In this document: positions 54,869 to 64,000 of the stretch, in pieces
How positions within the stretch are numbered: position 1 is the stretch's first letter
Layout of the letters: each line of letters starts with the position of its first letter
From: Mycetohabitans endofungorum
GTDB lineage: Bacteria > Pseudomonadota > Gammaproteobacteria > Burkholderiales > Burkholderiaceae
Assembly (NCBI RefSeq): GCF_002927045.1
Contig: NZ_PRDW01000001.1
Coordinates: forward strand, 248,001-312,000
DNA length: 64,000 nucleotides
Direction of reading: 5' to 3'
The notes under the pieces: model-generated
Database searches by the model: none
Told to the model about the DNA's origin: nothing
Seen by the model: the letters and a program-made list of their open reading frames with translations, nothing else
Translations under genes and position numbers: made by a program

Positions 54869-57800
54869 ATGCCCAAGCGGACAGACATCAACAGTATTCT
54901 TATCATCGGCGCGGGGCCGATCATCATCGGCCAGGCGTGCGAGTTTGACTATTCCGGCGCGCAGGCGTGCAAGGCGCTGCGCGAGGAAGGCTATAAGGTG
55001 ATCCTGGTCAACAGCAATCCAGCGACGATCATGACCGACCCGGACACGGCCGACGTTACGTACATCGAACCGATCACCTGGGAAGTCGTCGAGACGATCA
55101 TCGCGAAGGAGCGTCCCGACGCGATCCTGCCGACGATGGGAGGCCAGACCGCGCTGAACTGTGCGCTGGACCTGCATCGGCACGGTGTGCTGGACAAATA
55201 CGGCGTCGAGTTGATCGGCGCGTCGCCCGCGGCGATCGACAAGGCCGAGGATCGGCAGAAATTCAAGGAGGCGATGGACCGGATCGGGCTGGGCTCGGCC
55301 AAGTCGGGGATTGCGCACTCGTGGGAAGAGGCGCTGAAGGTTCAGGCCGAGATTGCGCAGGCGACTGGCGGCGCGGGCTATCCAGTGGTGATCCGGCCAT
55401 CGTTCACGCTCGGCGGCTCGGGGGGCGGTATTGCATACAACCGTGTCGAGTTCGAGGAGATCTGCAAGCGCGGCCTAGATCTGTCGCCCACGCGCGAGTT
55501 GCTGATCGAGGAATCGCTGCTGGGCTGGAAGGAATTCGAGATGGAGGTCGTGCGTGACCGGCACGACAACTGCATCATTGTCTGCTCGATCGAGAATCTC
55601 GATCCGATGGGTATCCATACCGGCGACTCGATCACCGTCGCGCCTGCACAGACGCTGACCGACAAGGAATACCAGTTGATGCGCGACGCGTCGCTCGCGG
55701 TGCTGCGCGAGATCGGCGTCGATACCGGTGGCTCGAACGTGCAATTTGCGATCAATCCGCGCGATGGTCGCATGATCGTGATCGAGATGAATCCGCGCGT
55801 GTCGCGCTCATCCGCGCTCGCATCGAAAGCAACGGGATTCCCGATCGCGAAGGTTGCAGCCAAGCTCGCGGTCGGCTATACGCTGGATGAATTGAAGAAC
55901 GAGATCACCGGTGGCCAGACGCCGGCCTCGTTCGAGCCGACGATTGACTACGTGGTCACGAAGGTGCCGCGCTTTGCGTTCGAGAAATTTCGCGAGGCCG
56001 ATCCGCACTTGACCACCCAGATGAAGTCCGTCGGCGAGGTGATGGCGATCGGACGCACGTTCCAGGAATCGTTTCAGAAGGCGCTGCGGGGGTTGGAGGT
56101 CGGCGTGGACGGACTGGACGAAAAGTCCACGGACCGTGACGAGATTGTCGAGCAGATCGGCACGCCGGGTCCGGACCGGATCTGGTATGTCGGCGATGCA
56201 TTCCGCGCGGGACTGTCGCGCGACGAGATCTTCGACGAAACCGGGATTGATCCGTGGTTCCTCGCCCAGATCGAGCAGATCGTGCTGAAGGAAAAAGCGC
56301 TCGCCGCACGCTCGCTGGCCAGCCTGTCGCGCGACGAGCTGTTGTACCTGAAGCAGAGCGGCTTCTCGGACCGGCGCCTGGCCAAGCTTACGGGCGCAAG
56401 CCCGGCGGAGGTACGCGCGCGTCGCATCGAGTTGAATGTGCGGCCGGTATACAAACGCGTGGACACCTGCGCGGCGGAGTTTGCGACGAAAACCGCCTAC
56501 ATGTACTCGACGTACGAGCAGGAGTGCGAGGCGCAGCCGACGACGAACAAAAAGATTATGGTGCTGGGCGGCGGCCCGAACCGGATTGGCCAGGGCATCG
56601 AATTCGACTATTGCTGCGTGCATGCCGCGCTGGCGATGCGCGAGGACGGCTACGAGACGATCATGGTCAACTGCAATCCGGAAACGGTATCGACCGACTA
56701 TGACACGTCGGATCGGCTCTATTTCGAGCCGCTGACGCTGGAGGACGTGCTCGAGATCGTCGACAAGGAAAAGCCGCTCGGCGTGATCGTGCAATATGGC
56801 GGCCAGACGCCGTTGAAGCTTGCGCTGGATCTGGAGGCCAATGGTGTGCCGATCGTGGGTACATCGCCGGACATGATCGATGCGGCCGAGGACCGCGAGC
56901 GCTTCCAGAAGCTGTTGCAATCGCTCGACCTGCGTCAGCCGCCGAATCGGACCGCTCGCACCGAGGACGAAGCGCTGCAGCTGGCCGGCGAGATCGGCTA
57001 TCCGCTTGTCGTGCGTCCCTCCTACGTGCTGGGCGGCCGCGCGATGGAGATCGTGCATGAGCCGCGCGACCTGGAACGCTACATGCGCGAAGCGGTCAAG
57101 GTATCGAACGATTCGCCGGTGTTGCTGGATCGATTCCTGAATGATGCGATCGAATGTGATGTTGATTGCATTTGTGACGGCAGTGCGGTCTTCATCGGCG
57201 GTGTCATGGAGCATATTGAGCAGGCGGGCGTGCACTCTGGCGATTCTGCCTGCTCGCTGCCACCCTACTCGCTGTCGGCTGCGACCGTGACCGAACTCAA
57301 GCGGCAGACCGCGGCGATGGCGCGGGCGCTGAACGTGATCGGGCTGATGAACGTGCAGTTCGCCATCCAGCAGGTGCCGCAGGCCGACGGCACGCTCGGC
57401 GATGTGATCTACGTGCTGGAAGTCAATCCGCGCGCGTCACGCACGGTGCCGTACGTATCGAAGGCGACCGGGCTGCAACTGGCCAAGATCGCCGCGCGCG
57501 CGATGGTCGGACAGACGCTGGCCGCGCAGCGGGTGACACGGGAGGTTGAGCCGCCTTACTTTAGCGTGAAGGAGGCGGTGTTCCCGTTCATCAAGTTCCC
57601 GGCTGTCGATCCGGTGCTGGGACCGGAGATGCGTTCGACCGGTGAAGTGATGGGCGTTGGACGCACGTTCGGCGAGGCGCTGTTCAAGTCGCAACTAGCT
57701 GCTGGCTCGCGGCTGCCCGCCTCGGGCACCGTGCTGCTGACCGTGATGGACGCGGATAAGCCCAAGGCCGTCGAGGTAGCGCGCATGCTGCACGAGCTAG

Positions 57801-58123
57801 GCTATCCGTTGGTCGCGACGAAGGGAACGGCCGCGGCGATTGCGGCTGCAGGCGTGCCGGTCAAAGTCGTCAACAAGGTCAAGGACGGTCGGCCGCATAT
57901 CGTCGACATGATCAAGAACGGCGAAATCGCGCTCGTGTTCACGACTGTCGATGAAACCCGGACCGCGATCGCCGATTCGCGCTCGATTCGCATGAGCGCG
58001 CAGGCGAACAAGGTGACGTACTACACGACGATGTCCGGTGCGCGCGCTGCAGTCGAAGGCCTGCGCTATTTGAAAAACCTTGAGGTCTATGATTTACAAG
58101 GGCTTCATGCTCGCCTAAACTGA
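54869..58123 (+). CDS. carB: Carbamoyl-phosphate synthase large subunit
   Basis: CarB makes carbamoyl phosphate from bicarbonate, ammonia and two ATP. The ATG at 54869 gives 1084 residues starting [30 protein letters not shown]. The two ATP-grasp halves are visible as repeated blocks ([18 protein letters not shown] in the first, [16 protein letters not shown] in the second). The C-terminal MGS-like allosteric domain begins near residue 940 ([22 protein letters not shown]). It lies 132 bases after carA. Confidence 0.98.
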   Translation: MPKRTDINSILIIGAGPIIIGQACEFDYSGAQACKALREEGYKVILVNSNPATIMTDPDTADVTYIEPITWEVVETIIAKERPDAILPTMGGQTALNCALDLHRHGVLDKYGVELIGASPAAIDKAEDRQKFKEAMDRIGLGSAKSGIAHSWEEALKVQAEIAQATGGAGYPVVIRPSFTLGGSGGGIAYNRVEFEEICKRGLDLSPTRELLIEESLLGWKEFEMEVVRDRHDNCIIVCSIENLDPMGIHTGDSITVAPAQTLTDKEYQLMRDASLAVLREIGVDTGGSNVQFAINPRDGRMIVIEMNPRVSRSSALASKATGFPIAKVAAKLAVGYTLDELKNEITGGQTPASFEPTIDYVVTKVPRFAFEKFREADPHLTTQMKSVGEVMAIGRTFQESFQKALRGLEVGVDGLDEKSTDRDEIVEQIGTPGPDRIWYVGDAFRAGLSRDEIFDETGIDPWFLAQIEQIVLKEKALAARSLASLSRDELLYLKQSGFSDRRLAKLTGASPAEVRARRIELNVRPVYKRVDTCAAEFATKTAYMYSTYEQECEAQPTTNKKIMVLGGGPNRIGQGIEFDYCCVHAALAMREDGYETIMVNCNPETVSTDYDTSDRLYFEPLTLEDVLEIVDKEKPLGVIVQYGGQTPLKLALDLEANGVPIVGTSPDMIDAAEDRERFQKLLQSLDLRQPPNRTARTEDEALQLAGEIGYPLVVRPSYVLGGRAMEIVHEPRDLERYMREAVKVSNDSPVLLDRFLNDAIECDVDCICDGSAVFIGGVMEHIEQAGVHSGDSACSLPPYSLSAATVTELKRQTAAMARALNVIGLMNVQFAIQQVPQADGTLGDVIYVLEVNPRASRTVPYVSKATGLQLAKIAARAMVGQTLAAQRVTREVEPPYFSVKEAVFPFIKFPAVDPVLGPEMRSTGEVMGVGRTFGEALFKSQLAAGSRLPASGTVLLTVMDADKPKAVEVARMLHELGYPLVATKGTAAAIAAAGVPVKVVNKVKDGRPHIVDMIKNGEIALVFTTVDETRTAIADSRSIRMSAQANKVTYYTTMSGARAAVEGLRYLKNLEVYDLQGLHARLN

Positions 58124-58204
58124 TTGTCGATCCGGCGGCGTGCTTGCGCAGATGAGGTAAGATGCGTTTGTACCCGTCGGTGGTACCCGAAGTAGCCCTA
58201 TGAG

Positions 58205-58258
58205 CCGCGGTTGAGCGGTATCCCGAAATGGGATGCGATCAACCGCGGTAATTTTTTT
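58205..58258 (+). terminator. Intrinsic terminator ending 15 bases before greA
   Basis: CCGCGGTTGA (58205-58214) pairs with TCAACCGCGG (58239-58248), a perfect 10-base stem, with an inner ATCCC/GGGAT hairpin, then TTTTTTT at 58252-58258. The greA ATG is at 58274. It may end carB transcripts and at the same time attenuate greA; E. coli greA also has a terminator in its leader. Confidence 0.85.
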
Positions 58259-58273
58259 AATCCTGAGCCTTTT

Positions 58274-58750
58274 ATGAGCACTATTCCACTGACGAAGCGC
58301 GGTGCTGACCAACTGCGTGACGAATTGCAACGACTGAAGTTGGTCGAGCGTCCGTTGGTGATCCACGCGATCGCCGAGGCGCGTGCACAAGGTGATTTAT
58401 CGGAAAACGCCGAGTACGATGCCGCGAAGGAGAAGCAGGCGTTTATCGAGGGCCGCATCGCTGAACTCGAATCGAAATTGTCGGCCGCGCAGATCATCGA
58501 TCCGAAGGCGGTCGATGCGGACGGGCGCATCGTATTCGGCGCCACCGTCGATCTCGAGGATCTCGATTCGGGTGACAAGGTCACCTACCAAATCGTTGGA
58601 GACGACGAGGCGGATCTCGAACATGGGCTGATCTCGGTCAGTTCGCCAATTGCTCGCGCGTTGATTGGCAAGTTCGAGGGCGATGTGGCGGCGGTGCAAG
58701 CGCCCAGCGGCGTGCGCGAGTACGAGATCATCACGGTACGTTACGAGTAA
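58274..58750 (+). CDS. greA: Transcription elongation factor GreA
   Basis: GreA rescues backtracked RNA polymerase by stimulating transcript cleavage. The ATG at 58274 gives 158 residues ([21 protein letters not shown]). The coiled-coil tip has the acidic [13 protein letters not shown] near residue 41. The C-terminal FKBP-like domain ends [16 protein letters not shown]. Its position after carB is conserved in betaproteobacteria. Confidence 0.97.
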   Translation: MSTIPLTKRGADQLRDELQRLKLVERPLVIHAIAEARAQGDLSENAEYDAAKEKQAFIEGRIAELESKLSAAQIIDPKAVDADGRIVFGATVDLEDLDSGDKVTYQIVGDDEADLEHGLISVSSPIARALIGKFEGDVAAVQAPSGVREYEIITVRYE

Positions 58751-58785
58751 AATGTCATGCTCCTGTTGATTGCGCCATTCGAACG

Positions 58786-59256
58786 ATGATTGCACAGCGC
58801 CTGTTCCGCCTGCTCGCGATGCTGTGGGTCGGCAGTCTCGTCAGCACCGGCTACCTGGCTGCGCCGACCCTGTTCGCGTCGCTCGATCGCGTGAGTGCGG
58901 GCACGGTCGCCGCCTCGCTGTTCCACACGCAGGCGGTGATCGGCGTGGTGGCCGGTATCGTGCTGCTCGGGTTCGCGCACGCGTTTGTTAAGCGCGGCGA
59001 CCGGGCGTACCGGGCCGCGCGTTGGGTGATCATCGCGATGCTGGTATGCGTGCTGGTCGGTTACTTCGCGCTGCAGCCGTTCATGAACGAATTGCGCGTC
59101 GCGGCGCAGCAAGCCGGGACGGATGTCGGAGATTCCGCCTATGCGGCGCGCTTTGGTGCTTTGCACTTCGCATCCAGCGCCATCTATCTGGTGCAAAGCC
59201 TGCTCGGCCTCGTGCTGGTGTGGCGCTTGCCGGTCGCCACGCGGTCGATGTTCTGA
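58786..59256 (+). CDS. DUF4149 family membrane protein
   Basis: The 156-residue protein has four membrane helices (about residues 7-27, 45-66, 78-98 and 128-147). The DUF4149 pattern is LWVGSLVSTGYLAAPTLFASLDR at the N-terminus, FHTQAVIG and FGALHFASSAIYLVQSLLGL. The function is unknown. It lies 35 bases after greA, the usual arrangement. Confidence 0.85.
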   Translation: MIAQRLFRLLAMLWVGSLVSTGYLAAPTLFASLDRVSAGTVAASLFHTQAVIGVVAGIVLLGFAHAFVKRGDRAYRAARWVIIAMLVCVLVGYFALQPFMNELRVAAQQAGTDVGDSAYAARFGALHFASSAIYLVQSLLGLVLVWRLPVATRSMF

Positions 59257-59366
59257 GCGATCGCCCCGCCGCCATCACGGTGCGCTCGCCGTGCAGGCTG
59301 GGCGCAATCGCATGCCGTCAAGCGTCGCGCGTGGACGCGCGGGATCCGGTAGCAGGTCGGTGGCGC

Positions 59367-59960
59367 CTATTTGTTAGACTGGTGCTGGCGCTTCGGACTT
59401 GTCTGTCGCTTTTTCGCCTTTTTGACATTGCCACCAGAGGTGACGCGTTCATTGCCGAGCACCTTGACCAATTGCGGCTTTGGGCGCCGTATCGTGTTGG
59501 ACGGTTTCACAACCTTGACGACACGTGGCGCGGCACCGGCCGTCGACGTGTCGCGGCGCGCGGCGCAGCGGGCGGTGCCAGCGCTCGGCACGTCGGCGTT
59601 GCGCTGTGGCGCGGCGCGGCGGGCCTGGGCCGTGCGGGGCGCGCGCGAGGCCGTGCCGCGCGGGGCGCTGGCAGCGGTGTCGTCGCGTCGCGGCCTCCAG
59701 ATCACCAGCAGCTTGCCGATATGCTGAATGGGCGCCGCCGACAGACGGTCACAGATCGTGTCGTAAAGCGCCGCACGCTCGTCGCGCTCGTCGCCGAACA
59801 CGCGGATCTTAATCAACTCATGCGCGTTCAGGTGCACGTCGATCTCGTTGAGCACCGCGTCGGTCAATCCATCTGCGCCGATCAGGACGACTGGCTTCAG
59901 CGGATGGGCTTGCGAGCGCAGCGCGCTGCGCTCGGCGGAGGAAAGGGTAAGGGCAGGCAT
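59367..59960 (-). CDS. yhbY: YhbY-type CRM-domain RNA-binding protein with a long basic tail
   Basis: YhbY binds pre-50S ribosomal particles. Residues 1-95 are a CRM domain (LSSAERSALRSQAHPLKPVVLIGADGLTDAVLNEIDVHLNAHELIKIRVFG). Residues 96-197 are an extra tail rich in Arg, Lys, Ala and Pro that ends KKAKKRQTSPKRQHQSNK. YhbY of E. coli has only about 97 residues. The tail may add RNA binding; similar tails occur in Burkholderia. It is divergent from rlmE, another 50S factor. Confidence 0.92.
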   Translation of the reverse strand: MPALTLSSAERSALRSQAHPLKPVVLIGADGLTDAVLNEIDVHLNAHELIKIRVFGDERDERAALYDTICDRLSAAPIQHIGKLLVIWRPRRDDTAASAPRGTASRAPRTAQARRAAPQRNADVPSAGTARCAARRDTSTAGAAPRVVKVVKPSNTIRRPKPQLVKVLGNERVTSGGNVKKAKKRQTSPKRQHQSNK

Positions 59961-60067
59961 GTGGGTAATCCGGCAAGCAGGGCCGCGGCCAACGCGGCCG
60001 CAAAAGACGCTTATTATCCGCCAAAAGAGCCGTCACCGTGTCGCTCGGGCCACATTTAAACTCTTTT

Positions 60068-60724
60068 ATGGCAAAAAACCGTTTCAATCAATCGTGGTTA
60101 CATGACCACATCAATGATCCGTACGTCAAGCTCGCGCAGCGCGACGGATATCGGGCACGCGCGGCGTACAAGCTCAAGGAAATCGACGAACAGGACAAAC
60201 TAATCCGGCCCGGACAGGTGATCGTCGACCTGGGCGCCGCACCGGGAAGCTGGAGCCAATACGCGCGCAACAAGCTGGCAGCCAGTCCTCACCGTGCCGG
60301 CGGCGGCATTGACGGCACGATCATTGCGCTGGATATGCTGCCGATGGAGCCGATCGCCGACGTGACGTTCATCCAGGGCGATTTCCGCGACGATGTGATA
60401 CTGGCGCAGCTGGAGGCGGCCGTTGATGGCCGCGCGGTAGACCTTGTAATTTCCGACATGGCTCCCAACCTGTCGGGTGTCGCGGTGGCGGATGCGGCGC
60501 GGATCGAGCACGTGTGCGATTTGGCACTCGAATTCGCGCAGGATCACTTGACACCACAGGGAGCTCTGTTGGTTAAGTGTTTTCATGGCAGCGGCTACAG
60601 TCAGATCGTCGAGCGGTTCAAGCAGCAGTTCAAGACCGTGGCGGCGCGCAAGCCGAAGGCCTCGCGCGACAAATCGTCGGAAACGTTTATTCTCGGTCGG
60701 GTGCTGAAGCATCCGCGGGCGTGA
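60068..60724 (+). CDS. rlmE: 23S rRNA 2'-O-methyltransferase RlmE (FtsJ/RrmJ)
   Basis: RlmE methylates U2552 in the A loop of 23S rRNA. The ATG at 60068 gives 218 residues ([36 protein letters not shown]). The SAM site is [12 protein letters not shown] near residue 57. The catalytic K-D-K tetrad members are in [15 protein letters not shown] and LLVKCFHG, with the Glu in SSETFIL. It is upstream of ftsH, as in E. coli. Confidence 0.97.
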   Translation: MAKNRFNQSWLHDHINDPYVKLAQRDGYRARAAYKLKEIDEQDKLIRPGQVIVDLGAAPGSWSQYARNKLAASPHRAGGGIDGTIIALDMLPMEPIADVTFIQGDFRDDVILAQLEAAVDGRAVDLVISDMAPNLSGVAVADAARIEHVCDLALEFAQDHLTPQGALLVKCFHGSGYSQIVERFKQQFKTVAARKPKASRDKSSETFILGRVLKHPRA

Positions 60725-60921
60725 ATGCAGGAATATTGGTTCGGTAGCGTACTGTTTCGGTATTGCGCGCCGAAACGCGTGGGTTTTTTCAAGTTTTTCG
60801 CTATCCGCCCGAGAATCAATCGCTATGGCAGGGGGAGGCGGACTGGATTAGAATGCCCAAAGGTGGTTGGCTTTCTGGCTGGAAGTCGGATGCCGCCCTA
60901 TATGAGTGAAGGAGTGGTGCG

Positions 60922-62814
60922 TTGAACAACAACATGTTTTCCAAGGCGGCAGTGTGGCTTGTCATCGCACTGGTGCTGTTTACGGTGTTCAAGCAGTTCG
61001 ACAAGCCCCGCGTCCAGGAAGGCGTCACGTATTCGCAGTTCATGGACGACGCGAAGAATGGCAAGATCAAGAACGTCATCGTCCAGGGCCGCAACCTCAC
61101 CGTCACTCCTGCGGACGGCCAGAAATATCAGATTGTGTCGCCCGGCGACATCTGGATGGTCGGCGACCTGATGAAGTATGGCGTGCAGGTCAGCGGCAAG
61201 GCCGATGATGAACCGAACGCGCTGGTGTCCGCGCTGTACTACCTCGGACCGACGATCCTGATCATCGGGTTCTGGTTTTACATGATGCGACAGATGCAAG
61301 GCGGCGGCAAAGGCGGGGCGTTTTCGTTCGGCAAGTCGCGCGCACGGCTGATCGATGAAAACAACAATGCGGTGAATTTTACCGACGTCGCGGGCTGCGA
61401 TGAGGCGAAGGAGGAAGTGACCGAGCTAGTCGATTTCCTGCGCGATCCGCAGAAGTTTCAGAAGCTCGGCGGCCGTATTCCGCGCGGTGTGCTGCTCGTC
61501 GGACCGCCGGGGACCGGCAAGACGTTGCTTGCGCGTGCGATCGCCGGTGAAGCGAAGGTGCCGTTCTTCAGTATTTCGGGTTCGGACTTCGTTGAAATGT
61601 TCGTCGGCGTGGGCGCAGCACGCGTGCGCGATATGTTCGAACAGGCGAAGAAGCACGCGCCCTGTATCGTTTTCATTGACGAAATCGACGCGGTCGGCCG
61701 CCATCGCGGCGCCGGCATGGGCGGCGGCAACGACGAGCGCGAACAGACGCTGAATCAAATGTTGGTCGAAATGGACGGTTTCGAGGCCAATTCAGGCGTG
61801 ATCGTCATTGCCGCGACCAATCGCTCCGACGTGCTCGACAAAGCACTGCTGCGTCCCGGACGTTTCGACCGTCAGGTCTACGTCGGCTTGCCGGACATCC
61901 GGGGACGCGAGCAGATCCTGAAGGTCCATCTGCGCAAAGTGCCGATTTCAAACGATGTCGATGCGTCAGTGGTGGCGCGCGGCACGCCAGGCTTTTCCGG
62001 CGCGGACCTCGCGAACCTGGTGAACGAGGCGGCGCTGTTCGCCGCGCGTCGCGGCAAGCGCATTGTCGAGATGCAGGATTTCGAGGATGCCAAGGACAAG
62101 ATCTTCATGGGCCCGGAGCGCAAGTCAGCCGTGATGCGCGAAGAGGAGCGTCGCAATACCGCGTATCACGAGTCGGGCCATGCGGTCGTCGCGAAGCTGC
62201 TGCCGCACGCCGATCCAGTTCACAAGGTGACGATTATGCCGCGCGGCTGGGCGCTGGGCGTCACGTGGCAGTTGCCCGAGCATGATCGCGTCAACCTGTA
62301 CCGCGACAAGATGCTCGAGGAGATCGCGATCCTGTTTGGCGGCCGGGCTGCCGAGGAAGTCTTCTTGAATTCGATGTCGACCGGCGCGTCCAATGACTTC
62401 GAGCGGGCGACCAAGATGGCCCGCGATATGGTGACGCGCTACGGCATGTCCGACGTGCTTGGGACGATGGTCTATATCGATACTGAGCAGGACGGCATGT
62501 TCGGCCGGATGTCGTCGCGCTCGGTGTCCGAGGCGACCCAACAGAAGGTCGACGCGGAGATTCGCCGCATCCTCGACGAGCAATATGCGCTGGCGCGCAC
62601 GCTGCTGGAGGATAACCGCGAAAAGGTCGAGGCGATGGTCAAGGCGCTGCTCGAATGGGAGACGATCGACGCCGACCAGATCAACGACATCATGTCTGGC
62701 AATGATCCGCGTCCGCCAAAGAACCTGCCCCCGTCGTCCGGCGACGCGCCGAGCGGCGGCACGGGTGGCGGCGCCGAGGTGAAGCCCGCGCCGGGCGCGA
62801 CCGCCCCCGCGTAA
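60922..62814 (+). CDS. ftsH: ATP-dependent zinc metalloprotease FtsH
   Basis: FtsH degrades membrane and regulatory proteins at the inner membrane. A TTG at 60922, with GAAGGAG at 60908-60914, starts a 630-residue protein ((M)[16 protein letters not shown]); the ATG at 60934 is an alternative. Membrane helices are at about 7-23 and 103-122. The AAA+ domain has Walker A GPPGTGKT near 193, Walker [12 protein letters not shown], and the second region of homology [20 protein letters not shown]. The zinc site is HESGHAVV near 417. Confidence 0.97.
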   Translation: MNNNMFSKAAVWLVIALVLFTVFKQFDKPRVQEGVTYSQFMDDAKNGKIKNVIVQGRNLTVTPADGQKYQIVSPGDIWMVGDLMKYGVQVSGKADDEPNALVSALYYLGPTILIIGFWFYMMRQMQGGGKGGAFSFGKSRARLIDENNNAVNFTDVAGCDEAKEEVTELVDFLRDPQKFQKLGGRIPRGVLLVGPPGTGKTLLARAIAGEAKVPFFSISGSDFVEMFVGVGAARVRDMFEQAKKHAPCIVFIDEIDAVGRHRGAGMGGGNDEREQTLNQMLVEMDGFEANSGVIVIAATNRSDVLDKALLRPGRFDRQVYVGLPDIRGREQILKVHLRKVPISNDVDASVVARGTPGFSGADLANLVNEAALFAARRGKRIVEMQDFEDAKDKIFMGPERKSAVMREEERRNTAYHESGHAVVAKLLPHADPVHKVTIMPRGWALGVTWQLPEHDRVNLYRDKMLEEIAILFGGRAAEEVFLNSMSTGASNDFERATKMARDMVTRYGMSDVLGTMVYIDTEQDGMFGRMSSRSVSEATQQKVDAEIRRILDEQYALARTLLEDNREKVEAMVKALLEWETIDADQINDIMSGNDPRPPKNLPPSSGDAPSGGTGGGAEVKPAPGATAPA

Positions 62815-62837
62815 AACCACAACCGTTTCCCCGCCAA

Positions 62838-62868
62838 GGGCTGGTGCTGGTGCACCAGCCCTTTGTCA
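62838..62868 (+). terminator. Terminator after ftsH
   Basis: GGGCTGGTGC (62838-62847) pairs perfectly with GCACCAGCCC (62852-62861) around TGGT, followed by TTTGTCATTT. folP starts 28 bases after the end of this element. Confidence 0.75.
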
Positions 62869-62896
62869 TTTATTTTCTCCCGGGTACGCCTATTCG

Positions 62897-63793
62897 ATGT
62901 CGAGTACTTCTAGCACAACCGGCCCGGCCGCCGGCGCGACGTTGCAATGTGGCCGCTTCAGGCTTACGCTGGCGCGGCCCCTAGTGATGGGCATTTTGAA
63001 CGTGACGCCAGATTCGTTCTCCGATGGCGGACGTTTCGTTGGCTATGATGCCGCGCGTGCGCGCGCCCAACAGATGATCGACGAGGGGGCGGACCTGATC
63101 GACATCGGTGGCGAATCGACGCGGCCCGGCGCACCGCCGGTCTCGCTGGACGAGGAACTGACGCGGGTGCTGCCTTTGATCGACGTGTTGCGTGATACGG
63201 GCGTGCCGATCTCGATCGATACGTACAAGCCCGAGGTGATGCGTGCCGCGCTCGACGCCGGCGCGGACTTGATCAACGATATCTGGGGCCTGCGTCAGCC
63301 CGGCGCGCTCGATGCGGTACGCGACACGCGTTGCGGGCTGTGTGTGATGCATATGCAAGGCGAGCCCGGTACGATGCAACGCGAGCCGCAGTACCGCGAT
63401 GTCGTCGCGGAGGTTCGCGACTTTCTCGACGAGCGGATCCGGTCACTGGGGCGCGCCGGGATCGCCGCGGACCGGCTCTGTGTCGATCCGGGCTTTGGTT
63501 TTGGCAAGACGGCCGAGCACAATTTCACGCTGCTGCGTGAGTTGCCGCACGCCGTGCCCGCCGGCGTGCCAAGTCTTGTGGGGCTGTCGCGTAAGTCGAT
63601 GATCGGCGTGGCCACGGGTCGCAGCATGCCGCAGCAGCGGATGGCCGGTAGCCTTGCCGGCATGCTGGCGGCGGTCGATCGAGGCGCGGCGATTGTGCGC
63701 GTGCACGATGTCGCGCCGACGGTCGATGCATTGAAGGTTTGGCAGGCGATGCGGGCACGACCGTGGTACGACGCCCAGTCTGTGCACGGCTAG
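62897..63793 (+). CDS. folP: Dihydropteroate synthase
   Basis: FolP joins p-aminobenzoate to the pterin pyrophosphate in folate synthesis and is the target of sulfonamides. The 298-residue TIM barrel has MGILNVTPDSFSDGGRF near residue 31, DIGGESTRPGAPPVSLDEEL near 72, INDIWGL near 122, CVDPGFGFGKT near 196 and GLSRKSMIG near 227. It lies between ftsH and glmM, the conserved order. Confidence 0.97.
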   Translation: MSSTSSTTGPAAGATLQCGRFRLTLARPLVMGILNVTPDSFSDGGRFVGYDAARARAQQMIDEGADLIDIGGESTRPGAPPVSLDEELTRVLPLIDVLRDTGVPISIDTYKPEVMRAALDAGADLINDIWGLRQPGALDAVRDTRCGLCVMHMQGEPGTMQREPQYRDVVAEVRDFLDERIRSLGRAGIAADRLCVDPGFGFGKTAEHNFTLLRELPHAVPAGVPSLVGLSRKSMIGVATGRSMPQQRMAGSLAGMLAAVDRGAAIVRVHDVAPTVDALKVWQAMRARPWYDAQSVHG

Positions 63794-63885
63794 AACGATA
63801 AACAGCAACCGAGGCGACGCACGTTGCGGCGTGCGCGGCGCACACCGGTGGACGCGTCGCACAGTACGAAAAAAAGGAGTTCAAC

Positions 63886-64000
63886 ATGAGTCGTCGTTAT
63901 TTCGGCACGGACGGTATCCGCGGCAAGGTGGGCGAGCCGCCGATCACCCCGGATTTCGTGCTGCGGCTCGGCTATGCAGCGGGCAAGGTTCTGGCCGGCG
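63886..64000 (+). CDS. glmM: Phosphoglucosamine mutase, N-terminal part (cut by the window end)
   Basis: AAAAAAGGAG at 63870-63880 precedes the ATG at 63886. The visible 38 residues, [20 protein letters not shown] and onward, are the conserved start of GlmM. GlmM interconverts glucosamine 6-phosphate and glucosamine 1-phosphate for UDP-GlcNAc synthesis. The catalytic serine lies beyond the window. Confidence 0.95.
   Translation, partial: MSRRYFGTDGIRGKVGEPPITPDFVLRLGYAAGKVLAG

Noticed and set aside
55808-57235. A 475-codon minus-strand frame
   Set aside because: It is antisense to carB, whose two ATP-grasp halves are intact.
59022-60059. A 345-codon plus-strand frame across the DUF4149 gene and yhbY
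   Set aside because: It overlaps two genes with recognisable families in other frames and has no ribosome site.
60754-60790. GTTTCGG/CCGAAAC hairpin followed by a T-run before ftsH
   Set aside because: The T-run starts eight bases after the stem, so it does not fit a normal intrinsic terminator.
1-64000. CRISPR array, rRNA operon or intact insertion sequence
   Set aside because: No regularly spaced repeats, no rRNA sequence and no transposase with complete ends were seen; only transposase C-terminal remnants occur.

Overview
The window is a high-GC betaproteobacterial chromosome segment of Burkholderia-type gene order. Diagnostic runs are yceD-rpmF-plsX-fabHDG-acpP-fabF-rpoE-rseAB-mucD-lepA-lepB-rnc-era-recO-pdxJ-acpS, efp-earP/uvrC-pgsA-tRNAs, and carAB-greA-yhbY/rlmE-ftsH-folP-glmM. 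Several genes that are normally intact in this order survive only as stubs (a glutaredoxin-like gene after mucD, nagZ after acpS). Remnants of transposases, a PIN toxin and glycosyltransferases are also scattered through it. Together with a galactofuranose-type surface polysaccharide locus, this suggests a Burkholderia relative with a decaying genome, such as the endofungal genus Mycetohabitans (B. rhizoxinica). The genus is an inference, not a database result.

Region 1 (1-9 kb) holds a SAM methyltransferase and maf on the minus strand, then YceD, ribosomal protein L32 and the type II fatty-acid synthesis operon. Region 2 (9-13 kb) is the sigma-E envelope-stress module: RpoE, anti-sigma RseA, its regulator RseB and a DegP-type periplasmic protease. 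Region 3 (13-20.5 kb) is the lepA-lepB-rnc-era-recO-pdxJ-acpS housekeeping string. Region 4 (20.5-27.4 kb) has a response regulator of the NtrC family with damaged ATPase and sigma-54 motifs, EF-P with its arginine rhamnosyltransferase EarP, uvrC, pgsA and three tRNAs. Region 5 (27.4-35.5 kb) carries Sco1, trehalose synthesis (otsBA), an ABC exporter, a family 4 glycosyltransferase and an unknown membrane protein.

Region 6 (35.5-45.3 kb) is accessory. A graveyard of gene fragments precedes an ABC-transporter-dependent polysaccharide cluster: wzm, wzt, a DUF4422-GT8 fusion, UDP-galactopyranose mutase and a GT2 enzyme. A sialyltransferase-like gene and a broken GtrB-like gene follow on the other strand. 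Region 7 (45.3-48 kb) is a small, AT-richer, decayed integrative element at tRNA-Val(CAC). It has an integrase N-terminal stub, a second damaged tRNA-Val-like copy at the far end, repeated GTGTCCCC-type sites, two small secreted or membrane proteins and a DUF29 gene.

Region 8 (48-64 kb) returns to the core genome: dnaQ, rnhA, a methyltransferase, gloB, mltD, carAB with a clear promoter, greA, a DUF4149 membrane protein, yhbY, rlmE, ftsH, folP and the start of glmM.

A recurring regulatory theme is intrinsic-terminator hairpins only 15-30 bases ahead of the start codons of plsX, fabF, lepA and greA. This leaves little or no room for a promoter after the hairpin and suggests partial termination as an expression control.
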